From NCBI RefSeq assembly GCF_007997215.1, contig NZ_VORW01000002.1:434001-498000 (forward strand): a stretch of DNA of 64,000 bases. The letters are read 5' to 3'. A model generated the notes under the pieces. That model was not told where the DNA came from, did not search any database, and saw nothing but the letters and a program-made list of their open reading frames with translations. Every line of letters begins with the position of its first letter. Position 1 is the stretch's first letter. This DNA is from Algoriphagus aquimarinus (lineage in GTDB: Bacteria > Bacteroidota > Bacteroidia > Cytophagales > Cyclobacteriaceae). Of the stretch, positions 18,124 to 27,357 are shown one piece after another. Position numbers and translations under genes: made by a program.

Positions 18124-18573
18124 ATGAACCAAATCAAACCATCAAGTCACAGTAAGCCTACTTTTTTATTGAGTATTTCCATGCTGATTTTATTGTTCAG
18201 TATGTTTTCCTGTGGTGGAAGCCTGGAAGGAAAATTAGTTGGCAAATGGAAAGGAAGTGATCATATGTTTGTCAAAGATACAGGACCTGACTTGGTAGCC
18301 ACCGTTGACGGGGGACTAGCAAGACATATGGCTAGTACTTTAAATCTCAATGAAGATGGGACTTACCAGAAACTTGTAGGCGAATATGACAATGGGTCAG
18401 GTATATGGATGTTGGAAGACGATAACTTGATCTTATTGGATAATAATGGAAACGAGTTGAAATACACCCTTCTCAAAGTCACCGAAAATGAACTGGTTAC
18501 TATTCATGACGTAACTATGGACACACCTAGTGGAGAATTGTCTGGCAAAATAACTTTGTCTTACACTCGATAG
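18124..18573 (+). CDS. Small lipocalin-like lipoprotein
   Basis: 149 residues with a lipoprotein signal (LLSISMLILLFSMFSC, lipid cysteine near residue 30). The mature part runs LVGKWKGS ... LNLNEDGTYQKLVGEYDNGSGIWMLEDDNLILLDNNG, the strand pattern of the lipocalin-like or DUF4923-type family found in Bacteroidota. No partner is encoded alongside. Exact family assignment is uncertain; the lipoprotein call is secure. Confidence 0.75.
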   Translation: MNQIKPSSHSKPTFLLSISMLILLFSMFSCGGSLEGKLVGKWKGSDHMFVKDTGPDLVATVDGGLARHMASTLNLNEDGTYQKLVGEYDNGSGIWMLEDDNLILLDNNGNELKYTLLKVTENELVTIHDVTMDTPSGELSGKITLSYTR

Positions 18574-18801
18574 GAACACTAGAAATAGTAAAAACCTAAA
18601 ATGTTTTATTTTTTGAGTCTTGAGCACCAGCTCAAAATGTAATTCCACAACCCATTTTAATGACTTTTAGAAGTTTGGCTTTTTTGCTGAAAAGCCAATG
18701 AATCTATCTTCTGTTTCATAAAATCCATCAACGGTTTTTTGATTGAAGGGAAATTGGAGTAATTTATCCTCCTAAGTTCTTTTCCCTAAATAATCTAACC
18801 T

Positions 18802-19569
18802 ATGAACATGAGAATCTTAACACTTGCATTTACAGCTGGTGCATTGACTTTGAGTTCTTTAGCAAACGCTCAAGAGAAAACTCCACCTCCGATGAAGCCT
18901 GAGGCTACGGAATTCTACACTCCAGTTCCCCCGAAAGTAACTCCGGGAGCACACAATACTGCACCTCCTTCTGATGCGATTGTGCTTTTTGACGGTACTA
19001 GCCTGAATGGGTTTGTAACTGCAAAGGACGGTTCAAGTCCAGCGGCTTGGACTATTGAAAACGGTGAATTGGTAGTTACCAAAGGAAAAGGTGATATCCA
19101 GTCCAAGTTGCCATTTGGCGATGCCCAATATCACTTAGAGTGGTCTGCGCCAACCGAAATCGTAGGCGAAGGCCAGGGTAGAGGTAACTCAGGTTTCTTC
19201 TTGATGGGTATTTACGAGGTACAGGTATTGGATAGCTACGAAAGCAAAACGTATACAAACGGTCAAGCTGGAAGTATCTATAAGCAACATACTCCATTGG
19301 CTATGGCATTGAGACCTGCTGGTGAGTGGAATTATTACGACATCATCTTCAAAGCTCCTCGCTTCAATAAGGATGGGATTTTGACTTCGCCAGCTACAGT
19401 TACTTTGCTAATGAATGGTGTATTAGTTCAAAACCATGTTATTCTAAAAGGTCCAACCGAATACATTGGTATTCCAAATTACAAGGCGCATCCAGAAAAA
19501 TTGCCAATCAAACTTCAGGATCATGGAAACCCTGTTAGATTTAGAAATATCTGGGTGAGAGAGCTATAA
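18802..19569 (+). CDS. DUF1080 (3-keto-disaccharide hydrolase-like) protein
   Basis: 255 residues with a Sec signal (MNMRILTLAFTAGALTLSSLANAQ). The mature part has the DUF1080 concanavalin-like fold signature: IVLFDGTSLNGFVTAKDGS, WTIENGELVVTKGKGDIQSK, GNSGFFLMGIYEVQVLDSY, and RFRNIWVREL at the end. Members are periplasmic and some hydrolyse 3-keto-glycosides. The next gene is a Tat-exported Gfo/Idh/MocA oxidoreductase, which could make or use the keto-sugar, so a two-step keto-glycoside route is likely. Confidence 0.88.
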   Translation: MNMRILTLAFTAGALTLSSLANAQEKTPPPMKPEATEFYTPVPPKVTPGAHNTAPPSDAIVLFDGTSLNGFVTAKDGSSPAAWTIENGELVVTKGKGDIQSKLPFGDAQYHLEWSAPTEIVGEGQGRGNSGFFLMGIYEVQVLDSYESKTYTNGQAGSIYKQHTPLAMALRPAGEWNYYDIIFKAPRFNKDGILTSPATVTLLMNGVLVQNHVILKGPTEYIGIPNYKAHPEKLPIKLQDHGNPVRFRNIWVREL

Positions 19570-19705
19570 TATGTGATAAAGTCGGAAAATTTCCGTTTTA
19601 TAAATAAATGAAAAGTAAGTAGTTAGGTGATTTGTTACCAAAATTACTTACTTTTTTTCTTTGACATCGAATTACTTTTTATTCAACTTAACAACCCAAA
19701 ATACT

Positions 19706-21046
19706 ATGTCCTCAAGAAGAAAATTTATTCAAAACACCATGCTGCTAGGAGCAGGGTTAGGCATGCCTAATATTCTCACAGCGGCAGATTTCGGGAGGTT
19801 TACCCGAAAAATCAAACCCTCAGATCAATTGAATTACGGCTTGATAGGCTGTAATGGAATGGGTTGGTCTAATATGAACGCACATCTCAAAATGCCACAG
19901 GTGAACTGTGTAGCTCTGGCAGATGTAGATCAAAGTGTATTAGATAGAAGAACAGAAGATGTATTCAAGCTTCGCGGAACCCGTCCAAAGCAATACAAGG
20001 ATTATCGAAAGCTACTGGAGGATCCCGATATAGATATTGTGATTGTGGGGACGCCTGATCACTGGCATTGCCTGATCATGTGTGATGCGGTATCTGCTGG
20101 CAAAAATGTGTATGTAGAGAAACCAATTGCCAATACTATTGAAGAGTGCCAGTTGATGGTGAAAGCTCAGGAGCGCTATGGGAAAATTGTCCAGGTAGGA
20201 CAGTGGCAGCGATCTGGATCTCAGTACGCGGAAGCAATCGACTATGTGAAATCCGGTAAGCTAGGTCAGATTCGTCTGGTGAAATGCTGGGCATATCAAG
20301 GCTGGATGAAACCTGTGCCTGTATTGCCAAATGGACCAGCGCCTGCTGGCGTTGATTATAAGATGTGGCTAGGTCCAGCACCCGAGAGACCATTCAATCC
20401 TAACCGTTTCCATTTCAATTTCCGTTGGTTTTGGGATTATGCGGGAGGTTTGATGACCGACTGGGGAGTGCATGAGATTGATATTGCACTATTCGCAATG
20501 GGAGTAAAGGCTCCGAAATCTGTGATGGCATCAGGAGGGAAGTTTGCCTATCCAGATGATGCTTCCGAGACTCCAGATACCTTACAGACCGTTTATGAAT
20601 ACGAAGGCTTCAATATGCTATGGGAACATGCCACTGGTATCGATGGAGGTAACTATGGGACAACTGAAGGAATTGCATTCATAGGAAATAATGCAACCTT
20701 GGTCGTGAATAGGGGTGGGTGGAAAGTGATTCCAGAAACTGAGACTAAAGATGGGGTTCGTACTAATAAAGTCGAAGAAGTACCTCATAATAAACCAACT
20801 GGAAATGCACTTGACCTGCATGCGGTGAACTTTGTGGAGGCAGTTACTGCCAACGATCCAAAGCTTCTGAACTGTGCGATTCAAACAGGAAGTATTGCAG
20901 CTATTAATGCCCAGATGGGTAATATTGCTTACAAGACTGGAGAGAAAGTATATTGGAATGCAGAGAAAAACCAGTTTACATCTTCGGCTGCCAATGATTT
21001 AATGAAAGCTCATTATCACAATGGGTGGAAATTGCCTAAAATTTAA
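19706..21046 (+). CDS. Tat-exported Gfo/Idh/MocA oxidoreductase
   Basis: About 446 residues. The ATG at 19706 is preferred to the upstream one at 19661 because it begins MSSRRKFIQNTMLLGAGLG, a twin-arginine signal. Then comes an NAD-binding Rossmann domain (LNYGLIGCNGMGWSN, DVDQSVLD, VGTPDHWHC), the family motif VEKPIANTIEE, and the C-terminal substrate domain (WDYAGGLMTDWGVHEIDIA). It acts as a cofactor-bound sugar dehydrogenase or related enzyme, probably periplasmic. It lies 136 bases after the DUF1080 gene on the same strand and is followed by a terminator-like hairpin. Confidence 0.9.
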   Translation: MSSRRKFIQNTMLLGAGLGMPNILTAADFGRFTRKIKPSDQLNYGLIGCNGMGWSNMNAHLKMPQVNCVALADVDQSVLDRRTEDVFKLRGTRPKQYKDYRKLLEDPDIDIVIVGTPDHWHCLIMCDAVSAGKNVYVEKPIANTIEECQLMVKAQERYGKIVQVGQWQRSGSQYAEAIDYVKSGKLGQIRLVKCWAYQGWMKPVPVLPNGPAPAGVDYKMWLGPAPERPFNPNRFHFNFRWFWDYAGGLMTDWGVHEIDIALFAMGVKAPKSVMASGGKFAYPDDASETPDTLQTVYEYEGFNMLWEHATGIDGGNYGTTEGIAFIGNNATLVVNRGGWKVIPETETKDGVRTNKVEEVPHNKPTGNALDLHAVNFVEAVTANDPKLLNCAIQTGSIAAINAQMGNIAYKTGEKVYWNAEKNQFTSSAANDLMKAHYHNGWKLPKI

Positions 21047-21063
21047 TTTAAAGTTAGATTACA

Positions 21064-21096
21064 AAGCTGCAGAGATCGATCTCTGCGGCTTTTGAT
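21064..21096 (+). terminator. Terminator-like hairpin
   Basis: A 12-bp stem, AAGCTGCAGAGA / TCTCTGCGGCTT (one wobble), around TCGA, with a weak T-rich tail. It follows the Gfo/Idh/MocA gene by 17 bases. Confidence 0.65.
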
Positions 21097-21259
21097 TGTT
21101 TGATACTTCTTTCTTAAAAAGCTAGCGCTGCAAGTCCTAGTTTACTTTTAAATGGATTGATGGATTTTTAAATCTTTCCGGAATATTTTTTCAGTAAATC
21201 GTTTACTAATAAGCTAGTGAGGAATTTTATGCTATTGCAATTTTATAATAGAGTCTAGG

Positions 21260-21931
21260 TCATTTTTCGCTGCCAAAGCATTGCACTCCCATTAAATATG
21301 GGACATTGAAAAATTCCCGGTTGCTGAAAACCTGAGATCCACATCCAAGTTGCTCGAAATTTGGGTTAAGAATACTTTTTCTGTGCGAAGGTGAATTCAT
21401 CCAGAGCTGTACCGCTTCACGCGCATAGCTTAAATAGGTATGAGGAAGTATTACCTCTCGTGTTGAATTGGCATAGGTGTACATTCCTCCACTGCGTGGA
21501 ATATTGATCTGTCGGCCATCTTGATATTGCAAGCCTATACTGGAACTGATGTTCTCGCCTATTAGCATTCGTTTAAGGCCTTCGCGCGAAAATCGGTCAC
21601 CAATAGTTTCCTTTCCTTTCACTCTACTAACATGTGAATAGAAGTTGTAATTGACCATGTCGTTGGCGTGCTCAGAAGCTACCTTTTCCATTGCATCGGA
21701 ATGAGAAAATGGCTTAAGACCATATTTGATCCTTTCCTCATTTGTCAAATAGAATATTGCGGCTTGTAGCAGCCCTCTATCTAGTTTCTTGTAATTGATG
21801 GTTTGATTTACCGCCGCAAGCTGGAAAAATTGGGCTGGTGTAAAGCGATTGTAATCAGAGGGAATCCAGGTTTGAGCGACCAGTGAATTTGAAATAAAAA
21901 ACAATAATATCGAGAGAAATCGTAAAGCCAA
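21260..21931 (-). CDS. Exported CAP-domain (SCP-like) protein
   Basis: 223 residues with a Sec signal (MALRFLSILLFFISNSLVAQ). The CAP fold is shown by the order LTNEERIKYGLKPFSHSDAMEKVASEHANDM, FYSHVS, GENIS and VQLWMNSPSHRKSILNP, then CGSQVF. The CAP cavity residues (His in EHA and SHV, Glu in GENI) are present. Bacterial CAP proteins are secreted, and their biochemical role is mostly unknown. It converges on the Gfo/Idh gene and diverges from the tricorn protease gene. Confidence 0.88.
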   Translation of the reverse strand: MALRFLSILLFFISNSLVAQTWIPSDYNRFTPAQFFQLAAVNQTINYKKLDRGLLQAAIFYLTNEERIKYGLKPFSHSDAMEKVASEHANDMVNYNFYSHVSRVKGKETIGDRFSREGLKRMLIGENISSSIGLQYQDGRQINIPRSGGMYTYANSTREVILPHTYLSYAREAVQLWMNSPSHRKSILNPNFEQLGCGSQVFSNREFFNVPYLMGVQCFGSEK

Positions 21932-22276
21932 GATGCGGATGTCTAAAGTAGGTTCAAGAGAAATAATCTTAATATTAGACGAATTGTTGGCTGGAATATT
22001 TTATTCCAATTGAACTGTTTGAGTAAAATCGAACAAAAATACTGTTCGGAATTGTGACAGTGAGATTTAAGAGGAGATTTTTAGCATACTTAGAATCAAT
22101 CACTTAAATTGATTATGCATGTGATGGTATTGTTTTTTCTATCTATAAATAAAACATGCTGAAATTACTGGCCTATCCATGGGTATCTGATGGACTATTG
22201 GATCTACCAAATTTGAAATTTTGAATGTTTATTAGCCATTTAACCTACTAGTTCTTAATCCAATTATTTACTGACT
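21932..22276. other. Gene-free divergent promoter region
   Basis: Between the divergent CAP-domain and tricorn-protease genes. It holds two small inverted repeats, TGGAATA-TTT-TATTCCA (21992-22008) and CGAACA-N7-TGTTCG (22030-22048), at plausible positions for regulation of the CAP gene. No coding signal or TAnnTTTG match was found. Confidence 0.45.
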
Positions 22277-25200
22277 ATGAGAAAACTCATTCTAGGATTG
22301 TCGCTTTTGACAGCCCCATTGTTATGCCAGGCACAGACAGATGCTCGGCTCATGCAATTACCTGATGTGTCTGATACACAGATTACTTTTACTTTTGGAG
22401 ATGATATTTGGGTAGTTCCTAAGCAAGGAGGCCTCGCGCAGAGACTTACTTCGCCCCCAGGACCAGAAATGTACCCAAGGTTTTCACCAGATGGCAAGCA
22501 GATCGCCTTTTCTGCCAATTACAACGGGAATTATGATGTATATGTGATGCCAACTGCGGGTGGAGTTCCTGCACGCTTAACGTATCATGGGATGCCTGAT
22601 ATCGTGCAAGGCTGGACTCCTGATGGTAAATCTGTATTATTTACTTCAGGGCGGGAGAGTGGCAAGGAACGCTTTTCCCAGTTTTATACCATCGCAGCCA
22701 CTGGTGGACTTCCAGCTAAGCTTCCAGTTCCTTATGGGGAGTTTGCATCTTATTCACCTGACGGAAAAAGATTTGCCTATACCGACAGAAGTAGAGTAAA
22801 TAGAAATTGGAAAAGGTACAGAGGTGGTACTGCTCCAGATATCTTGCTTTTTGATTTGACCGGATTCAAAACGGAAAATATCACCAACAATGCCGCTAAC
22901 GATGAACTTCCAATGTGGATCGGCGATGCGGTATTTTATATGTCAGACAATGGTCCTGAGGGCAGAAATAATCTTTGGAAATACGATCTGAAAACCAAGC
23001 AAAATACCCAACTGACGGAGTTTACTGACTTTGATATTACTTTTCCTTCCAATAGTGAAAAGGAAATCGTTTTTGAAGCTGGTGGAAGTCTGTATTTGTA
23101 TGATATCGCTTCGGCTGAATCCAAGCGAGTAGAAATACAGATTATTTCCGATCAAAAAGCGATGATTCCTAAGATCGTGAAAACTGAGTCTGACTTGATG
23201 GCAGCAAGTATTTCACCGGATGGTAATCGTGTGATTGCAAACGCACGTGGGGAGATTTTCAGTTTGCCAGCCAAGAAAGGTTTTGTCACCAATCTTACCA
23301 ATACTTCAGGAGTAGCTGAGCGCTATCCGGAGATGGCTCCAGATGGTAAAAAAATTGCGTATTGGTCAGATGCTACAGGCGAGTATCAGCTTACCACCAA
23401 ATCACTAGGAGTGGATTCGCAGACGAAAACACTTACAAATTTCAAAGATGGATTTGGTTACAATATTTTCTGGTCACCTGATAGTAAGAAAATCGTAAGT
23501 GTGAATCAGGCTATGGAGGTAATGCTTATCGATGCAACTTCAGGAGTGGTGCAAGTAATTGATAATGGCAAGTACATGTTTGAAGGCAATTTGGAGGGCT
23601 TTAGTGTGAGCTGGTCACCAGATAGTCGATTCATCTCCTATAGCCTTTCGAAGAAAAACAGGGCTACTTCAGCTCTATATGTATTTGATAAAAAGTCAAA
23701 CAAGGTTTCGCAAATTACCTCTGGTTTCTACGCTGACCAAAGTCCGACTTTCAGTGAGGATGGAAAGTATCTCTTCTTCACTACCAACCGTAATTTTGAT
23801 CCTCAATATTCCGATATCGATAATACTTTTATTTACTCAAATACATCTGGGGTAGCAGTAGGGACCTTGAATCAGTCGATTACATCCTTGATATCTCTGG
23901 AAAACGATGAGATAAAAATGGATGAAGAGAAGACAGATAAGGAAGAAGAGAAAAAAGACGACAAAAAGGATAAGGAAAATGAGAAACCAATAGGAGTAGA
24001 ATTTGAGACTTCCTCCTTCGAAAACAGAATAGAGATGTTGGATATTTCCAATGGAAATATTGGTGGTTTGGCTTCTCTGGAAGGAAAACTTCTATACGTG
24101 CGTAATCCAAATACAGGTGCTGGCGATGATTCCAAAAGCAGTTTGGAGCTGTATGATTTTAAAGAAAAAGAATCAAAGACAGTCATTGAAGAGGTAAATG
24201 GGTTTTCTCTTTCTGCAGATCGAAAGAAAGTGATGGTGTTCTCTAATGGCAAACTTGCCGTGATCGACCCAGCCTCAGGGCAGAAAATCGAAGAAACAGT
24301 ACCTCTAGGCGATATGCAGATGACGGTGGTTCCTGCTGAAGAGTGGAAGCAGATTTTCAATGATGTTTGGAGATTTGAGCGGGATTATTTCTATGATCCG
24401 AATATGCATGGAGTGGATTGGAATCTTATGCGGAAGCGCTACGGAAGTTTGGTGGAGCAGGCGGGATCTAGACGTGATGTGAATATCATCCTTGGAGATC
24501 TTATTGCAGAACTGAACGCTTCACACACCTACAATAACGGAGGAGATTTGGAGTCGGGTCCTTCTATGTCAGTTGGGTATTTGGGGGCCAATTTCGTGCT
24601 TGAAAACGGAGCTTATAAAATCGCCAAGATTATCAACGGAGCACCTTGGGATGTGGAAGTTCGTTCACCGCTGTCTAAGCCTGGAGTAGAGATCAAAGAA
24701 GGAGATTACCTACTCGCAGTCAATGGTCAGCTAATTGATGCGACTCAATCAATTTATGCTGCTTTGCAGGGTCTTGCAGGAAAAACCGTTCAGCTTACGG
24801 TGAATAGTTCTGCTACGATGTCGGGTGCCAAAACTGTGTTGATAGAACCACTTGGATCAGAAGCTAGACTACGAAACCTGTCCTGGATTAATGATTTCCG
24901 TAAAAGAGTAGAAGAAGCTACAGATGGAAGAATTGGTTACATATTCGTACCAAGCACTGGAGTAGATGGACAAAATGAGCTTTTCCGCCAGTTTTATGGG
25001 CAGATGGAAAAAGAAGGAATGATCATAGATGAGCGCTTTAATAACGGTGGTCAGATTCCGGATCGATTTGTTGAATTGTTAGATCGTAAACCACTTGCAT
25101 TTTGGGCAGTGCGTGATGGACAGGATTGGGCATGGCCTCCATCTGGCAACTTCGGGCCAAAAGTGATGTTGATCAATGGATTCTCAGGTTCTGGTGGGGA

Positions 25201-25531
25201 TGCTTTTCCTGATTATTTCCGTAAGAGAGAGATCGGTCCACTGATAGGAACAAGAACATGGGGAGGATTGATTGGTATTTCCGGTGCGCCAAGTCTGATC
25301 GACGGTGGGTCTGTGACTGTGCCAACTTTTAGAATGTATGATCCAGATGGGACTTGGTTCAAAGAAGGCCATGGTGTAGATCCTGATATCGAAGTAGTAG
25401 AAGATTTTGAGAGTCTTGCAAAAGGCACAGATGCTCAATTAGAGGCAGCGATCAAAGAAGTGATGCGTCTCTTGAATAGCAGTGATCGTTTTAAAGTGCC
25501 TGCTAGGCCTACTTACGAAAAGAGAAATTAA
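22277..25531 (+). CDS. Tricorn protease homologue (S41 peptidase)
   Basis: 1084 residues, close to the tricorn length. Order: Sec signal (ends QAQ, about 20), a six-bladed then a seven-bladed beta-propeller (repeats such as PRFSPDGKQIAFSAN, ISWSPDSRF), an acidic/lysine-rich linker near 545-575, a helical core, PDZ domain (about 780-860) and S41 catalytic domain. Tricorn-like catalytic pair S749-H750 in NASHTY; nucleophile region SGSGGD at 970-975. In Thermoplasma the complex degrades peptides from the proteasome; here the signal peptide places it in the periplasm. It appears to be a single-gene unit with an intrinsic terminator. Confidence 0.93.
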   Translation: MRKLILGLSLLTAPLLCQAQTDARLMQLPDVSDTQITFTFGDDIWVVPKQGGLAQRLTSPPGPEMYPRFSPDGKQIAFSANYNGNYDVYVMPTAGGVPARLTYHGMPDIVQGWTPDGKSVLFTSGRESGKERFSQFYTIAATGGLPAKLPVPYGEFASYSPDGKRFAYTDRSRVNRNWKRYRGGTAPDILLFDLTGFKTENITNNAANDELPMWIGDAVFYMSDNGPEGRNNLWKYDLKTKQNTQLTEFTDFDITFPSNSEKEIVFEAGGSLYLYDIASAESKRVEIQIISDQKAMIPKIVKTESDLMAASISPDGNRVIANARGEIFSLPAKKGFVTNLTNTSGVAERYPEMAPDGKKIAYWSDATGEYQLTTKSLGVDSQTKTLTNFKDGFGYNIFWSPDSKKIVSVNQAMEVMLIDATSGVVQVIDNGKYMFEGNLEGFSVSWSPDSRFISYSLSKKNRATSALYVFDKKSNKVSQITSGFYADQSPTFSEDGKYLFFTTNRNFDPQYSDIDNTFIYSNTSGVAVGTLNQSITSLISLENDEIKMDEEKTDKEEEKKDDKKDKENEKPIGVEFETSSFENRIEMLDISNGNIGGLASLEGKLLYVRNPNTGAGDDSKSSLELYDFKEKESKTVIEEVNGFSLSADRKKVMVFSNGKLAVIDPASGQKIEETVPLGDMQMTVVPAEEWKQIFNDVWRFERDYFYDPNMHGVDWNLMRKRYGSLVEQAGSRRDVNIILGDLIAELNASHTYNNGGDLESGPSMSVGYLGANFVLENGAYKIAKIINGAPWDVEVRSPLSKPGVEIKEGDYLLAVNGQLIDATQSIYAALQGLAGKTVQLTVNSSATMSGAKTVLIEPLGSEARLRNLSWINDFRKRVEEATDGRIGYIFVPSTGVDGQNELFRQFYGQMEKEGMIIDERFNNGGQIPDRFVELLDRKPLAFWAVRDGQDWAWPPSGNFGPKVMLINGFSGSGGDAFPDYFRKREIGPLIGTRTWGGLIGISGAPSLIDGGSVTVPTFRMYDPDGTWFKEGHGVDPDIEVVEDFESLAKGTDAQLEAAIKEVMRLLNSSDRFKVPARPTYEKRN

Positions 25532-25548
25532 TGAAATTTTGATTTAAT

Positions 25549-25584
25549 AAACTCCCCTTGGATTGCACTCTTAGGGGAGTTTTT
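25549..25584 (+). terminator. Intrinsic terminator
   Basis: A 10-bp perfect stem, AAACTCCCCT / AGGGGAGTTT, around a 14-base loop, followed by further T. It lies 17 bases after the tricorn stop. Confidence 0.85.
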
Positions 25585-25732
25585 GGTTTAGAGGCATTTC
25601 AGAAATGTATTTTAATCATGACTACTGTGAACACATTTGAATATAAGGACTACCTGCTCTGTATGACTAAAAAACTATCCTAAAAAAGCGCTCAAGTCTG
25701 TAGACAAGAGCGCTTGATTGACAAAACTTTCC

Positions 25733-26089
25733 TTAGCTGATTTTCGAAAGAAATATTCTTGAAGTTGCTAGAAAAACTAAAGCGACTATCGGCATAATCA
25801 TAGCGGAAACAGGATCTCCATTTGCAGAGTGAGCTATAAATGCAGAGATAAAGGTGATTCCAAAACCTGCATAAGCCCATTCTTTAACAAGTTTATGAGT
25901 GGAAGGAATTAGTAAAACGAACACTCCAAGTATTTTGGCTATGCCTAATTCAATTCGGAAAAAATCCTTAAAGCCCATTGCAGTAAATCCCGCTGATACA
26001 TTTGGATCTGTGAAATATGCAAATGCGCTGAAAAGCATCATGAGTGATATTAAGCCTGTGGCGGTCCAGTAGATAATTTTATTTTTCAT
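25733..26089 (-). CDS. DoxX-family membrane protein
   Basis: 118 residues with four predicted membrane helices (about 6-26, 46-64, 70-88, 94-112). This is the small DoxX/DoxD-like family, with MLFSAFAYFTDP and FRIELGIAKILGVFVLL typical of the first helices. Its physiological role in most bacteria is unclear. It is divergent from an HxlR regulator, and the intergenic space carries an ordered array of palindromic half-sites, so it is the likely regulatory target. Confidence 0.85.
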   Translation of the reverse strand: MKNKIIYWTATGLISLMMLFSAFAYFTDPNVSAGFTAMGFKDFFRIELGIAKILGVFVLLIPSTHKLVKEWAYAGFGITFISAFIAHSANGDPVSAMIMPIVALVFLATSRIFLSKIS

Positions 26090-26140
26090 AGTTTGATTAT
26101 TTGATGCAAACCTAGGGTAATTAGCTATACATTTGTAAGT

Positions 26141-26175
26141 ACTATACTGAAGTATAGTGCTATACTTTGGTATAG
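26141..26175. promoter_or_regulatory. Operator array between doxX and hxlR genes
   Basis: Four TATAC/GTATA half-sites in alternating orientation form three interlocking inverted repeats: ACTATACT-GA-AGTATAGT (26141-26158), AGTATAG-TG-CTATACT (26151-26166) and CTATAC-TTTG-GTATAG (26160-26175). The array lies 28 bases before the hxlR start and 51 bases before the doxX start on the other strand. This is the expected place for an autoregulating HxlR operator. Confidence 0.75.
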
Positions 26176-26203
26176 TTTAGGTTAAACCATTAATAAAGAG
26201 GGT

Positions 26204-26596
26204 ATGAGCAAAAAAGAAAACTTAAGTCCAGTGAAGTGCAAGCTTGTGATTCGTCCTGTTCAGGATGCGTTGGATGTGCTTAATGGCAAATGGAAATTAC
26301 CAATTATCGTTGCGCTACTTCATGGAGTGAAACGTTTCTCGGAGATTTCAAGGGAAATCCCAGGCATTACGGACCGTATGCTTTCGAAGGAACTACGAGA
26401 TCTGGAGCTAAATCATCTCGTGAAAAGGACTGTCTATGATACCTTTCCTGTGACCGTCGAATATACAATGACTGAGTATGGAGAGACATTAAAGGATGTA
26501 ATTGGCGCGCTTCATTTTTGGGGAGAAAACCATAGACGCAAAATTTTTGGGGATGACTTATTGCAAGAGCCGGTTAATAAGGATCATCTTGGGTAA
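26204..26596 (+). CDS. HxlR-family transcriptional regulator
   Basis: 130 residues with the HxlR winged-helix signature: CKLVIRPVQDALDVLNGKWKLP, FSEISREIPGITDRMLSKELRDLE, and the wing FPVTVEYTMTEYGETL. The N-terminal cysteine of the family motif is present (VKCKL), as in redox- or aldehyde-sensing HxlR members. It is divergent from a DoxX gene; the interlocking palindromes in between are probably its operator. Signal unknown. Confidence 0.92.
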   Translation: MSKKENLSPVKCKLVIRPVQDALDVLNGKWKLPIIVALLHGVKRFSEISREIPGITDRMLSKELRDLELNHLVKRTVYDTFPVTVEYTMTEYGETLKDVIGALHFWGENHRRKIFGDDLLQEPVNKDHLG

Positions 26597-26597
26597 G

Positions 26598-27356
26598 CTA
26601 GAGTAAGATTTCGATTAGATAATATAAAAGTGAAGGACAAAGCAGGCATCCCAAACCTGTATAAAAAGTAGCAGTTACTGCTCCATAAGGAACGAGTTTA
26701 GGATCTGTGGCAGCTAATCCAGCAGCAACTCCGCTGGAGGTGCCCATGATTCCTCCAAAGGCCATAGCTGACCCGGCATCGTTTAGACTGATTTTTTCTG
26801 CTAGGATGGGAGTGAAGATTGTCACTGCGATCGTCTTCACCACTCCAGCTGCAATACTTAAAGCGATCACTTCAGAACTTGCGCCTAAAGCAGCTCCTGT
26901 CACTGGCCCAACTATATATGTACATGCTCCAGCTCCAATGGTAGCTAAGCTCACTGCATCTCTATATCCCCACAGCCAAGCCATGGCTACTCCAGAAATA
27001 AAGAAGATTAATATTCCAAAAATCAAGGATATGAGACCTAGTACTCCAGACTTCTTGATGAGAAGAAAGCTTGCACCCAAAGCGGTAGCTACTATGGCAA
27101 AATCCCTAAACATGGATCCTCCTAAAACTCCAACTCCACGGAAAATGGGGATGTCGGACAATCCCTTGTCTCCACCTGTAAAAACTCCTCCTACATATCC
27201 CAAAACCAATCCCAAAAAGATGGCAATGGCAGATCCTGGGATTCGACCATTCAGTACTTTTTTAGAAAATAAATCAGAAAAATACGCCAGCAGTCCAACA
27301 GCAAGAAAGCCTACGATCAATGCATTTTTGTCAAAAACCTTCAGCAGTTCTTCCAT
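26598..27356 (-). CDS. madM: Malonate transporter subunit MadM
   Basis: 252 residues, very hydrophobic, with seven or more membrane helices. It matches MadM, the large subunit of the Na+-dependent malonate carrier, in segments such as GRIPGSAIAIFLGLVLGYVGG, GGSMFRDFAIVATALGAS, AGACTYIVGPVTGAALGASS and FGGIMGTSSGVAAGLAATDP. It follows MadL by one base. The operon order is malonyl-CoA synthetase, MadL, MadM. It imports malonate, which the synthetase then activates. Confidence 0.92.
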   Translation of the reverse strand: MEELLKVFDKNALIVGFLAVGLLAYFSDLFSKKVLNGRIPGSAIAIFLGLVLGYVGGVFTGGDKGLSDIPIFRGVGVLGGSMFRDFAIVATALGASFLLIKKSGVLGLISLIFGILIFFISGVAMAWLWGYRDAVSLATIGAGACTYIVGPVTGAALGASSEVIALSIAAGVVKTIAVTIFTPILAEKISLNDAGSAMAFGGIMGTSSGVAAGLAATDPKLVPYGAVTATFYTGLGCLLCPSLLYYLIEILL

Positions 27357-27357
27357 T

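Noticed and set aside
23872..24360. 162-codon minus-strand frame within the tricorn gene
   Set aside because: Serine- and phenylalanine-rich mirror of the charged linker; the plus-strand gene is clear.
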